A stretch of 36,252 bases of DNA from Clostridiales bacterium (GTDB taxonomy: Bacteria; Bacillota; Clostridia; Oscillospirales; Oscillospiraceae). This document shows, piece after piece, positions 1 through 7,804 of this stretch. A program made the position numbers and the translations under genes. The stretch spans positions 1 to 36,252 of the forward strand of contig SFHI01000016.1 of NCBI GenBank assembly GCA_004555705.1, in the 5' to 3' direction. Below the pieces are notes generated by a model that saw only the letters and a list, made by a program, of their open reading frames with translations, ran no database searches and was not told the DNA's origin. Numbering within the stretch: the first letter of the stretch is position 1; each line of letters begins with the position of its first letter.

Positions 1-17
1 AACACCTTACGTTGTTA

Positions 18-157
18 CCGTAGGGGCGGCTATTAGCCGCCCGAAACGTTACGGTTTTTGAGCATTTTCGGATAAAATGGACATTTCCGTAATCGTCAGC
101 AAAGCGGGCGGATAATATCCGCCCCTACGGTGATATTGCTGTAAACAACAATTTACC
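18..157. repeat. Variant inverted-repeat element (GTAGGGGCGG interior), possibly cut at window start
   Basis: Two 26-base arms, 18-43 and 105-130, are inverted copies of each other with only two differences. Each arm is itself a hairpin, with 7-base GC arms around a 5-base AT loop. To the right, 142-157 is TAAACAACAATTTACC, the same 16-base terminal repeat that bounds the elements at 6640-6854 and 3238-3442. The matching left terminal repeat is not visible, so the element is either degraded on that side or starts before the window. It contains no coding sequence. It sits just past the 3' end of the AraC-type gene. The flank 158-212 shows only a weak 5-bp hairpin and no convincing terminator. 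Confidence 0.65.
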
Positions 158-212
158 GTCCGCTTGCGAAAGCGATGACAGGAGCACACATTCTATCGGG
201 AAAGAAAAAGGT

Positions 213-1073
213 TTATTTCTCTCCGGAACAGTCGCTGGGGGAGATGCCGTACTGGGACTTGAAGGCCCGGTAGAAGTTGGCGTAGTCCCCGAAGCCGCAG
301 CTGGCGTAAACGGTGCCGGGGGACGCGCCGGACTGGAGCAGCTGTTTTGCAATCATCAGCCGCTTGAGGATGATGTAGCGGTAGATGCTGGTGCCCACCA
401 CCTTGCTGAAGGTGTGGGAAAGGTGGTATTTGCTTACATAGAACCGCTGGGCCAGAAGCTCCAGGGACAGCTCCTCTTGGTAATGGTCGTTGATGTAGCT
501 GAGCACCTGGGAGATCAGGGCGGGAGTTTCCTCCGGGGCGGACGCTTCCTGGGGAGCCCGGAGGGCCAGCCGGTTCACCAGCACCAGAAACTGCATGAGA
601 ATCCCCTCCGCGCAGAGGCTGCTGGCGTAGTCCCCGCCGGAACGCTCCTGGGCCAGGGCCTCCATCAGGGCCTGAAGCTGCTCCCGCTGGGAAGGGGTGG
701 GGTGTACGAGATTGGAGTGGGTGGGCAGGGAAGTGTCGAAGCAGCGGCTCAGGCTTTCCGGCTCCCCGCCAAAGTGCTCCAGATAGGCTTTGCTGATCCA
801 CAGGACCATCCGTTCGTAGGGCTGCTTGCCATGGTGGAGGATGGGCTGGTGCAGCTCCATAGGGTTGATGAGAATCAAATCCCCGCTCTGGGGATGGTAC
901 AGCTGCCCCTCCACCCGGTACTCCACCTGTCCGCTGAGAAAGAGGTAAACTTCAAAAAAATCGTGGTGATGCACCTCCACATCCGAGAGGCTCTCATCCC
1001 GGTAATGGAATATTTCGTAGTCCGCCCGGCGCATACTCTGCCGCGGATCAAATAATTGGGTACGTCCCCGCAT
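213..1073 (-). CDS. AraC-family transcriptional regulator
   Basis: The 286-residue protein has an N-terminal cupin-like sensing domain (about residues 15-95; the histidine-rich stretch VEVHHHDFFEVYLFLSG and the GDLILINP turn are typical). The C-terminal AraC double helix-turn-helix spans about residues 180-280 and contains LSLELLAQRFYVSKYHLSHT and the FGDYANFYRAFKSQYGISP signature. It is divergent from uxuA, so a likely role is control of the hexuronate genes in response to a sugar acid; that is inference from position. The start at 1073 is chosen because GAGGTGAGG lies 4 bases upstream. An in-frame ATG at 1094 would add seven residues but lacks a comparable ribosome site. The open frame continues far beyond the gene antisense to uxuA, which has no coding meaning. 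Confidence 0.9.
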   Translation of the reverse strand: MRGRTQLFDPRQSMRRADYEIFHYRDESLSDVEVHHHDFFEVYLFLSGQVEYRVEGQLYHPQSGDLILINPMELHQPILHHGKQPYERMVLWISKAYLEHFGGEPESLSRCFDTSLPTHSNLVHPTPSQREQLQALMEALAQERSGGDYASSLCAEGILMQFLVLVNRLALRAPQEASAPEETPALISQVLSYINDHYQEELSLELLAQRFYVSKYHLSHTFSKVVGTSIYRYIILKRLMIAKQLLQSGASPGTVYASCGFGDYANFYRAFKSQYGISPSDCSGEK

Positions 1074-1134
1074 TGTCCTCACCTCGTGCTCCATATTATC
1101 ACAAGATTTACAATGCGTCAAACAATCTTTGCAA

Positions 1135-1163
1135 TTTTCATTGCGAAAAATAGGAGGTATACT
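1135..1163 (+). promoter_or_regulatory. Putative sigma-A promoter of uxuA
   Basis: TTTTCA (1135-1140) and TATACT (1158-1163) are separated by 17 bases, 37 bases before the uxuA start. The AraC-gene/uxuA gap (1074-1199) is AT-rich, and the promoter region contains the near-repeated words TTTGCAA and TTTCATTGCGA. These could form half-sites for the divergent AraC protein; that part is speculative. Confidence 0.5.
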
Positions 1164-1199
1164 ATCATCAAGCGAAATAAAAAATAAGGAGGAGTTCCA

Positions 1200-2291
1200 A
1201 TGCCAATGCAAATGGGTTTCCGATGGTACGGCGAGGGCAATGACAAAATTACCCTTGCGGACATCAAGCAGATTCCCGGCGTCACCAGCATCGTTTGGGC
1301 CCTGCACCACAAATTGCCCGGGGAGGTCTGGGAGGTGGAGGAGATTGCGGAGGTTCAGAAGCAGCTGGCCCCCTATGGCTTCAACATGGATGTGGTGGAG
1401 TCCGTGAACGTCCACGACGACATCAAGATCGGTCTGCCCACCCGGGACAAGTACATCGAAAACTACTGCCAGACCATCCGCAACCTGTCCAAATTCGGGG
1501 TGAAGGTTATCTGCTACAACTTCATGCCCGTTTTCGACTGGACCCGCTCCAACCTCTTCCATCCGGTGGGGGACGGCTCCACCGCCCTGTTCTACGAGAA
1601 GAACATGATCCAGGATGACTACAACGCCATGGCCAAGTACATTCTGGGCTTTACCGAGAAATACAATATGTCCTTCCCCGGCTGGGAGCCGGAGCGGATG
1701 GCAAAGCTGGATGAGCTGTTCAAGGCCTACAAGGACGTGGACCATGAGAAGCTGTGGGCGAACCTCAAGTATTTCCTGGAGGCCATCATGCCCACCTGCG
1801 AGGAATGTGATATTAAAATGGCCATCCACATGGACGATCCCCCCTGGGACATCTTCGGCCTGCCCAGGCTCCTGATCAACGAGGAGAACATCGACCGGTT
1901 CCTGAAGATGGTGGATAATCCCTACAACTGCCTGACCCTGTGCTCCGGTTCCCTGAATGCCGATCCCAATAACAATGTGGCTTCGGTTGTCCGCAAGCAC
2001 TGCGACCGGATCGCTTTTGCCCACATCCGCAATGTCAAGCACTTCCCCAACGGGGACTTCTCCGAGGCCAGCCACCGGGACTGCGACGGAGACACCGGCA
2101 TCCTGGAAATCCTGAAGGCTTACCACGACTGCGGCTACGAGGGCTACATCCGTCCCGATCACGGCCGTCACCTGTGGGGCGAGGGCCCCGGTACCGTGCG
2201 TCCCGGCTACGGCCTCTACGACCGGGCCCTTGGCATTATGTATATGCTGGGCGTGTGGGATATGCTGGACCGGCTTGACGGGAAAATTTAA
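1200..2291 (+). CDS. uxuA: Mannonate dehydratase
   Basis: This 363-residue protein matches the UxuA family in length and in characteristic segments: MGFRWYGEGNDKITLADI at the N terminus, GVTSIVWALHH, VKVICYNFMPVFDWTR, MAIHMDDPPWDIFGLPR, and a C-terminal IRPDHGRHLWGE. UxuA is a TIM-barrel metal enzyme that dehydrates D-mannonate to 2-keto-3-deoxygluconate in glucuronate breakdown. The His, Asp and Cys residues in the HMDDPPW and LCSGSL regions fit the metal/active-site neighbourhood. AAGGAGGAG lies just before the ATG. The reductase that makes its substrate follows 15 bases after the stop, so the two probably form an operon. uxaC, kdgK and kdgA are not in the window. Confidence 0.95.
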   Translation: MPMQMGFRWYGEGNDKITLADIKQIPGVTSIVWALHHKLPGEVWEVEEIAEVQKQLAPYGFNMDVVESVNVHDDIKIGLPTRDKYIENYCQTIRNLSKFGVKVICYNFMPVFDWTRSNLFHPVGDGSTALFYEKNMIQDDYNAMAKYILGFTEKYNMSFPGWEPERMAKLDELFKAYKDVDHEKLWANLKYFLEAIMPTCEECDIKMAIHMDDPPWDIFGLPRLLINEENIDRFLKMVDNPYNCLTLCSGSLNADPNNNVASVVRKHCDRIAFAHIRNVKHFPNGDFSEASHRDCDGDTGILEILKAYHDCGYEGYIRPDHGRHLWGEGPGTVRPGYGLYDRALGIMYMLGVWDMLDRLDGKI

Positions 2292-2306
2292 TTGGAGGTA
2301 ATCAAA

Positions 2307-3152
2307 ATGGCAAATCTTCCTTTGAATATTGACTATAGCGGCAAGGTTGTTGTTGTGACCGGTGCGGGCGGCGTGCTCTGCAGCACCATGGCACGGGCCT
2401 TTGCCCAGAGCGGCGCCAAGGTTGCCGCGCTGGACCTGAACGAGGAGGCCGTGAAGAAGCTGGCGGAGGAGCTGAAGGCCGAGGGGTATGTCTGTGAGGG
2501 TTACAAGGCCAATGTTCTGGACCCCGAGGCTCTGGAGGCTGTACACCGGGCGGTGCTGGCGGACCTGGGCCCCTGCGATATTCTGGTGAACGGCGCCGGC
2601 GGCAACAATCCCCGGGCCACCACCGACAACGAGTACCAGCACGAAGCCAAGGAGGGCACCAAGACCTTCTTTGACCTGGACCCCAACGGCGTGGACTTCG
2701 TGTTCAAGCTGAACTTCCAGGGAACACTGCTTCCCACCCAGGCCTTTGCCAAGGACATGGTGGCGAAAAAGAATGGCTGCATCCTGAACATCTCCTCCAT
2801 GAACGCCTACATTCCGCTGACGAAGATCCCCGCCTACTCCGCGGCCAAGGCCGGTATCTCCAACTTTACCCAGTGGCTGGCCACCCATTTTGCCGGAACC
2901 GGCATCCGGTGCAATGCCATTGCGCCCGGTTTCCTGGTTTCCAACCAGAACAGAGGCTTGCTGTTTAACCCCGACGGAACCCTCACCGCCCGGAGCGCCA
3001 AGATTCTCAGCGGCACTCCCACCGGCCGGTTTGTGGAGTCCGAAGAGCTGCTGGGCGCCGTGCTGTTCCTGTGCGACGACCGGGCCGCTTCCGCCATCAC
3101 CGGTGTGGTGCTGCCCATCGACGCCGGCTTCTCCGCCTACTCCGGCGTGTAA
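2307..3152 (+). CDS. uxuB: SDR-family D-mannonate oxidoreductase (fructuronate reductase)
   Basis: A 281-residue short-chain dehydrogenase. It shows the Rossmann motif TGAGGVLC near the N terminus, the NGAGG motif after beta strand 4, a catalytic Ser (NISSMNAYI) and the YSAAK Tyr-Lys pair. Next to uxuA, the likely reaction is NADH-dependent reduction of D-fructuronate to D-mannonate; SDR enzymes of this kind fill the UxuB role in Bacillus and many Firmicutes. The last glycine of the usual TGxGGVLG loop is a cysteine here, which is odd but may be tolerated. The ATG at 2307 has GGAGGT 7 bases upstream. A TTG at 2292, directly after the uxuA stop, is in frame but less likely. Confidence 0.85.
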   Translation: MANLPLNIDYSGKVVVVTGAGGVLCSTMARAFAQSGAKVAALDLNEEAVKKLAEELKAEGYVCEGYKANVLDPEALEAVHRAVLADLGPCDILVNGAGGNNPRATTDNEYQHEAKEGTKTFFDLDPNGVDFVFKLNFQGTLLPTQAFAKDMVAKKNGCILNISSMNAYIPLTKIPAYSAAKAGISNFTQWLATHFAGTGIRCNAIAPGFLVSNQNRGLLFNPDGTLTARSAKILSGTPTGRFVESEELLGAVLFLCDDRAASAITGVVLPIDAGFSAYSGV

Positions 3153-3173
3153 TTTCCGGTTATATAGAGTACG

Positions 3174-3202
3174 ACCCCCTCAGAGCCATGCTCTGAGGGG
3201 GT
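3174..3202 (+). terminator. Terminator-like hairpin after the uxu operon
   Basis: A perfect 12-bp stem (3174-3185 with 3191-3202) with loop CCATG, 21 bases after the uxuB stop. The following bases are only moderately T-rich, so efficiency is uncertain. Confidence 0.75.
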
Positions 3203-3237
3203 ATTGTCTCCGTAGGGATAAAAGGCGGGAGGAAAAC

Positions 3238-3442
3238 GGTAAATTGTTGTTTAGCGCACTAAAATAGGACTGTCATTGCGAACCAGCGCGCACGCTGGTG
3301 TGGCAATCCCCCAACAATTCAGGACGGTTCGTTAGGGCGTTTGTCTGTTTTTTGCAGATTCCGGAATATCCGGGGGATTGCCACGCCAGTGTGCGCACTG
3401 GCTCGCAATGACAGCATTTGTTTTCTAAACAACAGTTTATCC
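3238..3442. repeat. MITE-like inverted-repeat element, copy 1
   Basis: Outer terminal repeats are 3238-3253 (GGTAAATTGTTGTTTA) and 3426-3442 (one indel and one change relative to that). Inside are two 42-base inverted arms, 3271-3312 and 3372-3413, each starting TGTCATTGCGA and ending GGCAATCCCCC when read inward. Each arm also carries its own hairpin built around CCAGNGCGC. Read as reverse complement, the whole element aligns along its length with copy 2 (6640-6854), including the central 40-50 bases. It carries no credible gene. Its right end overlaps the last codons of the ABC permease gene. Confidence 0.9.
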
Positions 3443-5326
3443 GAATTTGACACCGGAGTAGGTGGTATTGAGTTCCTCGCAGAAATCGTAGCCGTGGTCG
3501 GAGAACCATTGCAGGGTGTGGCGGCTGTCCGGGTAGATGGCCAGCTGGGCCGCGCCGGTGGTTGTATCCCACAGGGAGAAATAGACGCACTGCCTTTTTG
3601 TTCCGTCTTGCAGCGTAAAATATCCGTCGTGGAAATACGTCTGCTGCATCATGGTGCGTTCGTCGCAGTCCAAGCGAATGGCTTCCAGGAAGGAGGCGGC
3701 ATCCTGAGGGCTCAGGGCCCGTTCTGTATCCTTATCCATGCCTTCTAAGAGAATCTGAAGCGCGTGATTCGGGTCGAAGGGGGTTTCGCCGAAATTCGCG
3801 TGCTCCCACACCACCTCCCAGCGGCTGAGGAACTCCCGGATGATCGCTCCCTCCTCCAGGGAAACCCAGACGGGATAGCGGCGAACTACGGTGCGGCCGC
3901 TTTTGAGGTAGAACCTGAGTGTAACATCATAGGCCCGGAGATGCTCTTCGTCCGGATCATAGCCTCCTTCTCCGTAGTAGAAGCCTTCTCCGGAATTATC
4001 CGCGTTCCGGAGCCCCTCCGGGGAGGATTCTATGTAGGACCGGGGATAGTAACCGGTGCCCTGCACCCGGTCCTCCAGGGCCATTTCCTGGAGCGTCAGA
4101 AGCTGCCGCATTTCCGAATCGTCGGTGACTTCCAAGGAATAGCCCCCGGATTCAATGCAGACGGATTGGAGCTTCTCCGGCTGGGGCTTCCAATCGTCGA
4201 TGCCAAGAATGTCGAATTTTGTCGCCGCAATGCTGAGAGCCAGGACGGCAGCCAGAATGCCGAAGCCCAGGAAGCTCTTTCCGCCAAAGACCCGGGTGCT
4301 CCTGGCCAGGAACATTCTGCCGCCGAACCAGCCAACAGCCAGTCCGAAGGCCAGGAAGAGGTAGACCATACCGGGCCGGGAGGAGATGCGGTAGCCTAAG
4401 AACACGTTCATGGCCAGCACGGCCAGCACCGCGGCGGAGATGGAGCAGCAAACCTGAAACACCGGGTGCAAAACCCGGACGGCCACCGCGTCCCCGGCGC
4501 ACTCCAGGTGGCGGCGGCGGTAGAGGAGCAGGGAAGCTGCCAGCAGGAGAAGGCCCACTGCTGCCCAGACAGCAAGGCGGGTCACGTTGTCCCCATGAAT
4601 CTGGAAGGTCGCAATAAAATTCTTGTCCGGATATCTTTGCAGCAGATTATTATAGTTTTCAACCTCCACAAGGCTTAGGCCGGTCATGGAACAGGGGGTC
4701 AGCAGATTGGGGATTGTCCCGGTCAAAACAACACCATAGAGCATGGGAACATAAATGGCGTTCAGAGCCGCGTGGATCAGGTAGGCTCCGCAGTTCAGCA
4801 GCGCATAGATTGCCAGCATGGCTGCCCGGTTCCCGGTGAGAAAAACGCAAAACACCGCGATGCCGAAGAAGGCAAGAAATTGGAGATTTGCCGCAAGGAA
4901 CCACCACAGGGCAATTGCCCAGGCATTTATAACGCAGGTGGCGTTCAGCAGCGGGATGCAGGCCAGAGTCATGAGGCCGGTGGGAACCAGGGAAAAGGTC
5001 AGGCCCGAAAGGACATTCGTCACAAAGATGGTCTCCCGCCGCACCGGCATGGCGTGCAGTCCCATGCACAGCCGGGAGTTGAAGAGGTCGCCGAAGAGCA
5101 GCATGGCCATCAGAGGGCCGAACAGCAGGTTCACCACCACCATAACCTGGATGCTCTCCGCCACCCGGGAGGCAAACCAGAAGCTGCGGACCATGTCCCG
5201 GTCATCCTGGTACATGATAAGAAGCCCCATGAACAGGCTAAGAATATAAAGCAGGAAAACCGGCGCGAACCGGGTGAGATTCTTCCGGTAGAGCTGTTTG
5301 TTAAAGAAGGATGTTCTTGACCGCAT
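3437..5326 (-). CDS. ABC transporter permease with large C-terminal extracytoplasmic domain
   Basis: The 629-residue protein has about nine predicted membrane spans in its first ~360 residues (for example FAPVFLLYILSLFMGLLIMY near the N terminus and AVWAAVGLLLLAASLLLY later). A soluble region of ~240 residues follows and probably lies outside the membrane. The arrangement resembles the permeases of YtrA/YtrB-type systems linked to envelope stress; the substrate is unknown. The start at 5326 has GGGAGGTG 6 bases upstream and overlaps the 3' end of the ATPase gene by 26 bases, implying translational coupling. The stop codon and last glycine codon lie within the terminal repeat of the element at 3238-3442. 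Confidence 0.85.
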   Translation of the reverse strand: MRSRTSFFNKQLYRKNLTRFAPVFLLYILSLFMGLLIMYQDDRDMVRSFWFASRVAESIQVMVVVNLLFGPLMAMLLFGDLFNSRLCMGLHAMPVRRETIFVTNVLSGLTFSLVPTGLMTLACIPLLNATCVINAWAIALWWFLAANLQFLAFFGIAVFCVFLTGNRAAMLAIYALLNCGAYLIHAALNAIYVPMLYGVVLTGTIPNLLTPCSMTGLSLVEVENYNNLLQRYPDKNFIATFQIHGDNVTRLAVWAAVGLLLLAASLLLYRRRHLECAGDAVAVRVLHPVFQVCCSISAAVLAVLAMNVFLGYRISSRPGMVYLFLAFGLAVGWFGGRMFLARSTRVFGGKSFLGFGILAAVLALSIAATKFDILGIDDWKPQPEKLQSVCIESGGYSLEVTDDSEMRQLLTLQEMALEDRVQGTGYYPRSYIESSPEGLRNADNSGEGFYYGEGGYDPDEEHLRAYDVTLRFYLKSGRTVVRRYPVWVSLEEGAIIREFLSRWEVVWEHANFGETPFDPNHALQILLEGMDKDTERALSPQDAASFLEAIRLDCDERTMMQQTYFHDGYFTLQDGTKRQCVYFSLWDTTTGAAQLAIYPDSRHTLQWFSDHGYDFCEELNTTYSGVKFG

Positions 5327-6182
5327 CCTGGACACCTCCCAATTCATAGATAAAGATTTCCTCCAGAGAAAGGGGCAGCACGTCGAAATAGTCCGGCTTT
5401 GCCGCTGCCGCCCTGGCGCTGACCTCCTTGGCCTGGCCCCGGACAATGAGGGTTTTCAGCCTGCCGGAGCTGGATTCGTGGAGCACCTCCAGGCCCTCCG
5501 GAATGTTCCCTACAATCTGGAGCTTGTGAGTCAGACCCTGCATATCTGCAAGGCTCTTTTCCAGCAGCATTTTTCCGTGATCCATGATGCCCACATGGTC
5601 ACACACATCCTCCAGCTCCCGCAGATTGTGGGAGGAGATGAGTACGGTCATGGAATGCTCGGCCACACTGCCCAGCAGCAGGCTCATGACCTGGCGGCGC
5701 ATGATGGGGTCCAGGCCGTCCACAGGCTCGTCCAGGATCAGCACCTCCGGCCGGGCGCTGAGGGCCAGGTGGAAGGCAGCCTGTTTCTGCATACCCTTGG
5801 AGAACCGGCGGATGGGGCTTTTCCTGGGGAGCTGAAAGACATCGTACAGTTCCCCAAAGAGTTTATCGTCGAAAGAAGGGTAAAGCCCCCGGTAAAACAC
5901 GCGCATATCCTCCAAACTGGCGGAAGGGAAGTAGAACACCTCGTCCGGAATGGAGGCGATCCGCCGTTTGGCGTCGGGGTTTTCGTAAATGGGATTGCCG
6001 TCCAGGGCGGCTTCTCCACTGTCCGGGCGGTAGACCCCGGTGAGGTGGCGGATGGCGGTGGATTTCCCGGCACCGTTGGGGCCCACCAGTCCGTAGACAG
6101 CGCCTGTGGGAACCTGCAGGCTCAGCTCGTCCAGGGCCTGGAACCCTGAAAAGGTTTTGGTTATGTGGTTCAGTTCAAGCAT
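5301..6182 (-). CDS. ABC transporter ATP-binding protein (YtrB-like)
   Basis: A 293-residue ABC ATPase. It has Walker A GPNGAGKST near residue 34, a degenerate signature RFSKGMQKQ, Walker B VLILDEPVDGLDP and the switch histidine in LISSHNLRE. The C-terminal ~75 residues are a family-typical extension. It would power the membrane protein encoded next (3437-5326), with which it overlaps. It lies 4 bases downstream of the GntR-type regulator gene, giving a three-gene regulator/ATPase/permease operon as in B. subtilis ytrA-ytrB. Transported substrate or signal is not predictable from sequence. Confidence 0.92.
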   Translation of the reverse strand: MLELNHITKTFSGFQALDELSLQVPTGAVYGLVGPNGAGKSTAIRHLTGVYRPDSGEAALDGNPIYENPDAKRRIASIPDEVFYFPSASLEDMRVFYRGLYPSFDDKLFGELYDVFQLPRKSPIRRFSKGMQKQAAFHLALSARPEVLILDEPVDGLDPIMRRQVMSLLLGSVAEHSMTVLISSHNLRELEDVCDHVGIMDHGKMLLEKSLADMQGLTHKLQIVGNIPEGLEVLHESSSGRLKTLIVRGQAKEVSARAAAAKPDYFDVLPLSLEEIFIYELGGVQDAVKNILL

Positions 6183-6186
6183 TGTT

Positions 6187-6540
6187 TTATCCTCCTTGGC
6201 CGATTCGGTCTATCAGGCTCTCTTTGGCTACACCCAGGGCCATCAGCGCGGAAGCCGCTTCGTCGAAAGCGGAGAACCACCGCTCCAGCTCCCGGTTCCG
6301 GGCATCGCTTCCGCAGACAAAGCAGCCCTTCCCGGGAACCGTGGCAATCCAGCCCTCCATCTCCAGCTGCCGGTAGGCACGCTGGATGGTGTTCGGGTTG
6401 ATGGCCAGCTGGGATGCCAGCTCCCGGACACTGGGCAGCTTCTGCCCATGGGGCAGGACGCCGGCAGCAATCTGCTCCTTCAGACCGTCGATAATCTGAA
6501 TGTAGATTGGGCGGGTATCCCGATAGTTCAGTTGAATCAT
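6187..6540 (-). CDS. GntR-family regulator, YtrA subfamily
   Basis: A 117-residue protein with an N-terminal winged helix (residues ~8-75: PIYIQIIDGLKEQIAAG, then LPSVRELASQLAINPNTIQR and YRQLEMEGW). Its C-terminal part is only ~40 residues, the small effector-less arrangement typical of the YtrA subfamily. It is first in the operon with the ABC genes and probably represses its own promoter: a perfect 12-bp-arm palindrome lies between the promoter -10 and the start codon. AGGAGGG precedes the ATG at 6540. Confidence 0.92.
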   Translation of the reverse strand: MIQLNYRDTRPIYIQIIDGLKEQIAAGVLPHGQKLPSVRELASQLAINPNTIQRAYRQLEMEGWIATVPGKGCFVCGSDARNRELERWFSAFDEAASALMALGVAKESLIDRIGQGG

Positions 6541-6550
6541 TGAATCCCTC

Positions 6551-6581
6551 CTAACTGTACTAACCGTGCTAGTACAGTTAG
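6551..6581. promoter_or_regulatory. Palindromic operator for the YtrA-like regulator
   Basis: CTAACTGTACTA (6551-6562) and TAGTACAGTTAG (6570-6581) are perfect inverted repeats around a 7-base spacer. On the minus strand the site begins within the -10 box and covers the transcription start, ideal for repression. TGTACTA/TAGTACA half-sites fit YtrA-type operators as generally described. Confidence 0.8.
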
Positions 6582-6608
6582 TATAGCAGAGGGGTGGCGT
6601 TTTGTCAA
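6580..6608 (-). promoter_or_regulatory. Sigma-A promoter of the ytr-like operon
   Basis: On the minus strand TTGACA (6603-6608) and TATACT (6580-6585) are separated by exactly 17 bases. It is one of the strongest promoters in the window, and the operator sits directly on its start point. Confidence 0.85.
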
Positions 6609-6639
6609 TTTAAGAAATGATTAAGGTAGAAGATAGAAT

Positions 6640-6854
6640 GGTAAATTGTTGTTTAGAAAAAAACGCTGTCATTGCGAGCCAGTGCGCACACTGGCGTGGC
6701 AATCCCCCGGTTAGAGGGGAAATGTACAAAAAACGGACAAACGCCCTAACAAACCGTCCTGAATTGTTGGGGGATTGCCACACCAGTCTGCGGACTGGTT
6801 CGCAATGACATCTTCTTTTTCAGTGCGCTATTAGACTGTAAACAACAATTTACC
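6640..6854. repeat. MITE-like inverted-repeat element, copy 2
   Basis: Perfect 16-bp terminal inverted repeats lie at 6640-6655 and 6839-6854 (GGTAAATTGTTGTTTA / TAAACAACAATTTACC). Inner 42-base inverted arms are at 6666-6707 and 6769-6810, each with its own palindrome (left arm GCCAGTGCGCACACTGGC). This is the most intact of the three related copies. It lies between the esterase terminator and the ytr-like promoter, whose -35 box is 31 bases away. The short open frame inside it reflects element sequence, not a gene. Confidence 0.9.
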
Positions 6855-6871
6855 TTTCAGAATAAAAAGGA

Positions 6872-6900
6872 CACCCCGGAAGTCTGGGGCTTCCGGGGTG
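6872..6900 (-). terminator. Terminator of the alpha/beta hydrolase gene
   Basis: An 11-bp stem (6872-6882 with 6890-6900) with a 7-base loop, followed on the minus strand by TCCTTTTTATT. It lies 14 bases past the stop codon. Confidence 0.8.
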
Positions 6901-6913
6901 GGGAAGTATGCGG

Positions 6914-7786
6914 TTACACGTATTGGCGGAAGAAGGCGGCGCTGTCGTCGTTGCAGGCCGTGGCTTCCGGCAGGGCGATGTTCACATGGAACACATGGCC
7001 AACCTCTTCCTGCTCCGGCTTGCCATAGCATTTCCACTGGCAGGGAATCCCCTTGGCGGTGAGGAAGTCATACATGGGCTCGGCATTCTCCCGGAGGAAA
7101 TCGTTGCAGGAGGTGGTGATAAAGGCTGGGGGATACTTGTCCGTGATGGCGTCCAGTACCTTCAGGCGGGGGTCCTCCGCGGACAATTCTTTCCCCAGGT
7201 AGTCCAGGGCAAGGCCCTTGCGGGGCGTGGCCAGCCAGGAGTCCACATTGTACATTCCGCAGTTCAGACCCACAGCGCAGATGTGAACCTGGGCCGGATT
7301 CAGATTGAAAAGCGAGGCGTAGGCCGGGTTGGTGTGGATGGCGGCGTATTGACTGGTCAGCTGGGCTCCGGCGGAGTCCCCCAGGAGGATGATCCGCTGG
7401 GGGTCCAGGTGGTACCGCACCGCATTGACCCGCACCCATTCCAGCACGGCGTTGGTATCGAAAAGGGGCGTGGGGAACTTCCACTTGGGGGCCAGGCGGT
7501 AGTTGAAATTCACGAAGGCAAAGCCCCGCCGGGCCATATCCATGCCGTAACGGCGGTAGATTTCCTTGCTTCCGTAGACAAAGCCGCCGCCGTGGATGCT
7601 GACGATGGTGGGCAGGGGTTCGGACGTTCCGTCGGGATAGTAAACGTCCAGCAGATTCCATTTTCCCTCGGGGCCGTAGGAGATGTTTCGGCATTCCGTG
7701 ATGCCCTGGGGCAGCGGGATCGCGGCATCCCGTTTCCGGTCAGCTTTGCCCGCTTGCAGATGAAAAAGAAGGCTTTGCAGGGACAT
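6914..7786 (-). CDS. Alpha/beta hydrolase (esterase/lipase-like)
   Basis: A 290-residue cytoplasmic hydrolase without signal peptide. It carries the oxyanion-hole motif SIHGGGFVYGS, the nucleophile elbow GDSAG (Ser in LLGDSAGAQLTS), a likely acidic residue in the CNDFLREN region and the catalytic His in EEVGHVFHV. This pattern belongs to the hormone-sensitive-lipase/acetyl-esterase branch. The natural substrate is unknown; small acyl or acetyl sugar esters would fit a gut carbohydrate degrader. The ATG at 7786 has AAGGAGGAG upstream. It appears to be a single-gene unit with its own terminator. Confidence 0.85.
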   Translation of the reverse strand: MSLQSLLFHLQAGKADRKRDAAIPLPQGITECRNISYGPEGKWNLLDVYYPDGTSEPLPTIVSIHGGGFVYGSKEIYRRYGMDMARRGFAFVNFNYRLAPKWKFPTPLFDTNAVLEWVRVNAVRYHLDPQRIILLGDSAGAQLTSQYAAIHTNPAYASLFNLNPAQVHICAVGLNCGMYNVDSWLATPRKGLALDYLGKELSAEDPRLKVLDAITDKYPPAFITTSCNDFLRENAEPMYDFLTAKGIPCQWKCYGKPEQEEVGHVFHVNIALPEATACNDDSAAFFRQYV

Positions 7787-7804
7787 GACAGCTCCTCCTT
7801 AGTT

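Noticed and set aside
213..2888. 891-codon open frame on the minus strand across uxuA and uxuB
   Set aside because: Only its last 286 codons (AraC protein) have family motifs and a ribosome site; the rest is antisense to well-supported genes and reflects GC-rich codon structure.
6617..6808. Open frame in element copy 2 whose translation resembles one in copy 1
   Set aside because: Similarity comes from the repeated DNA; the frame crosses inverted arms and has no coding signals of its own.
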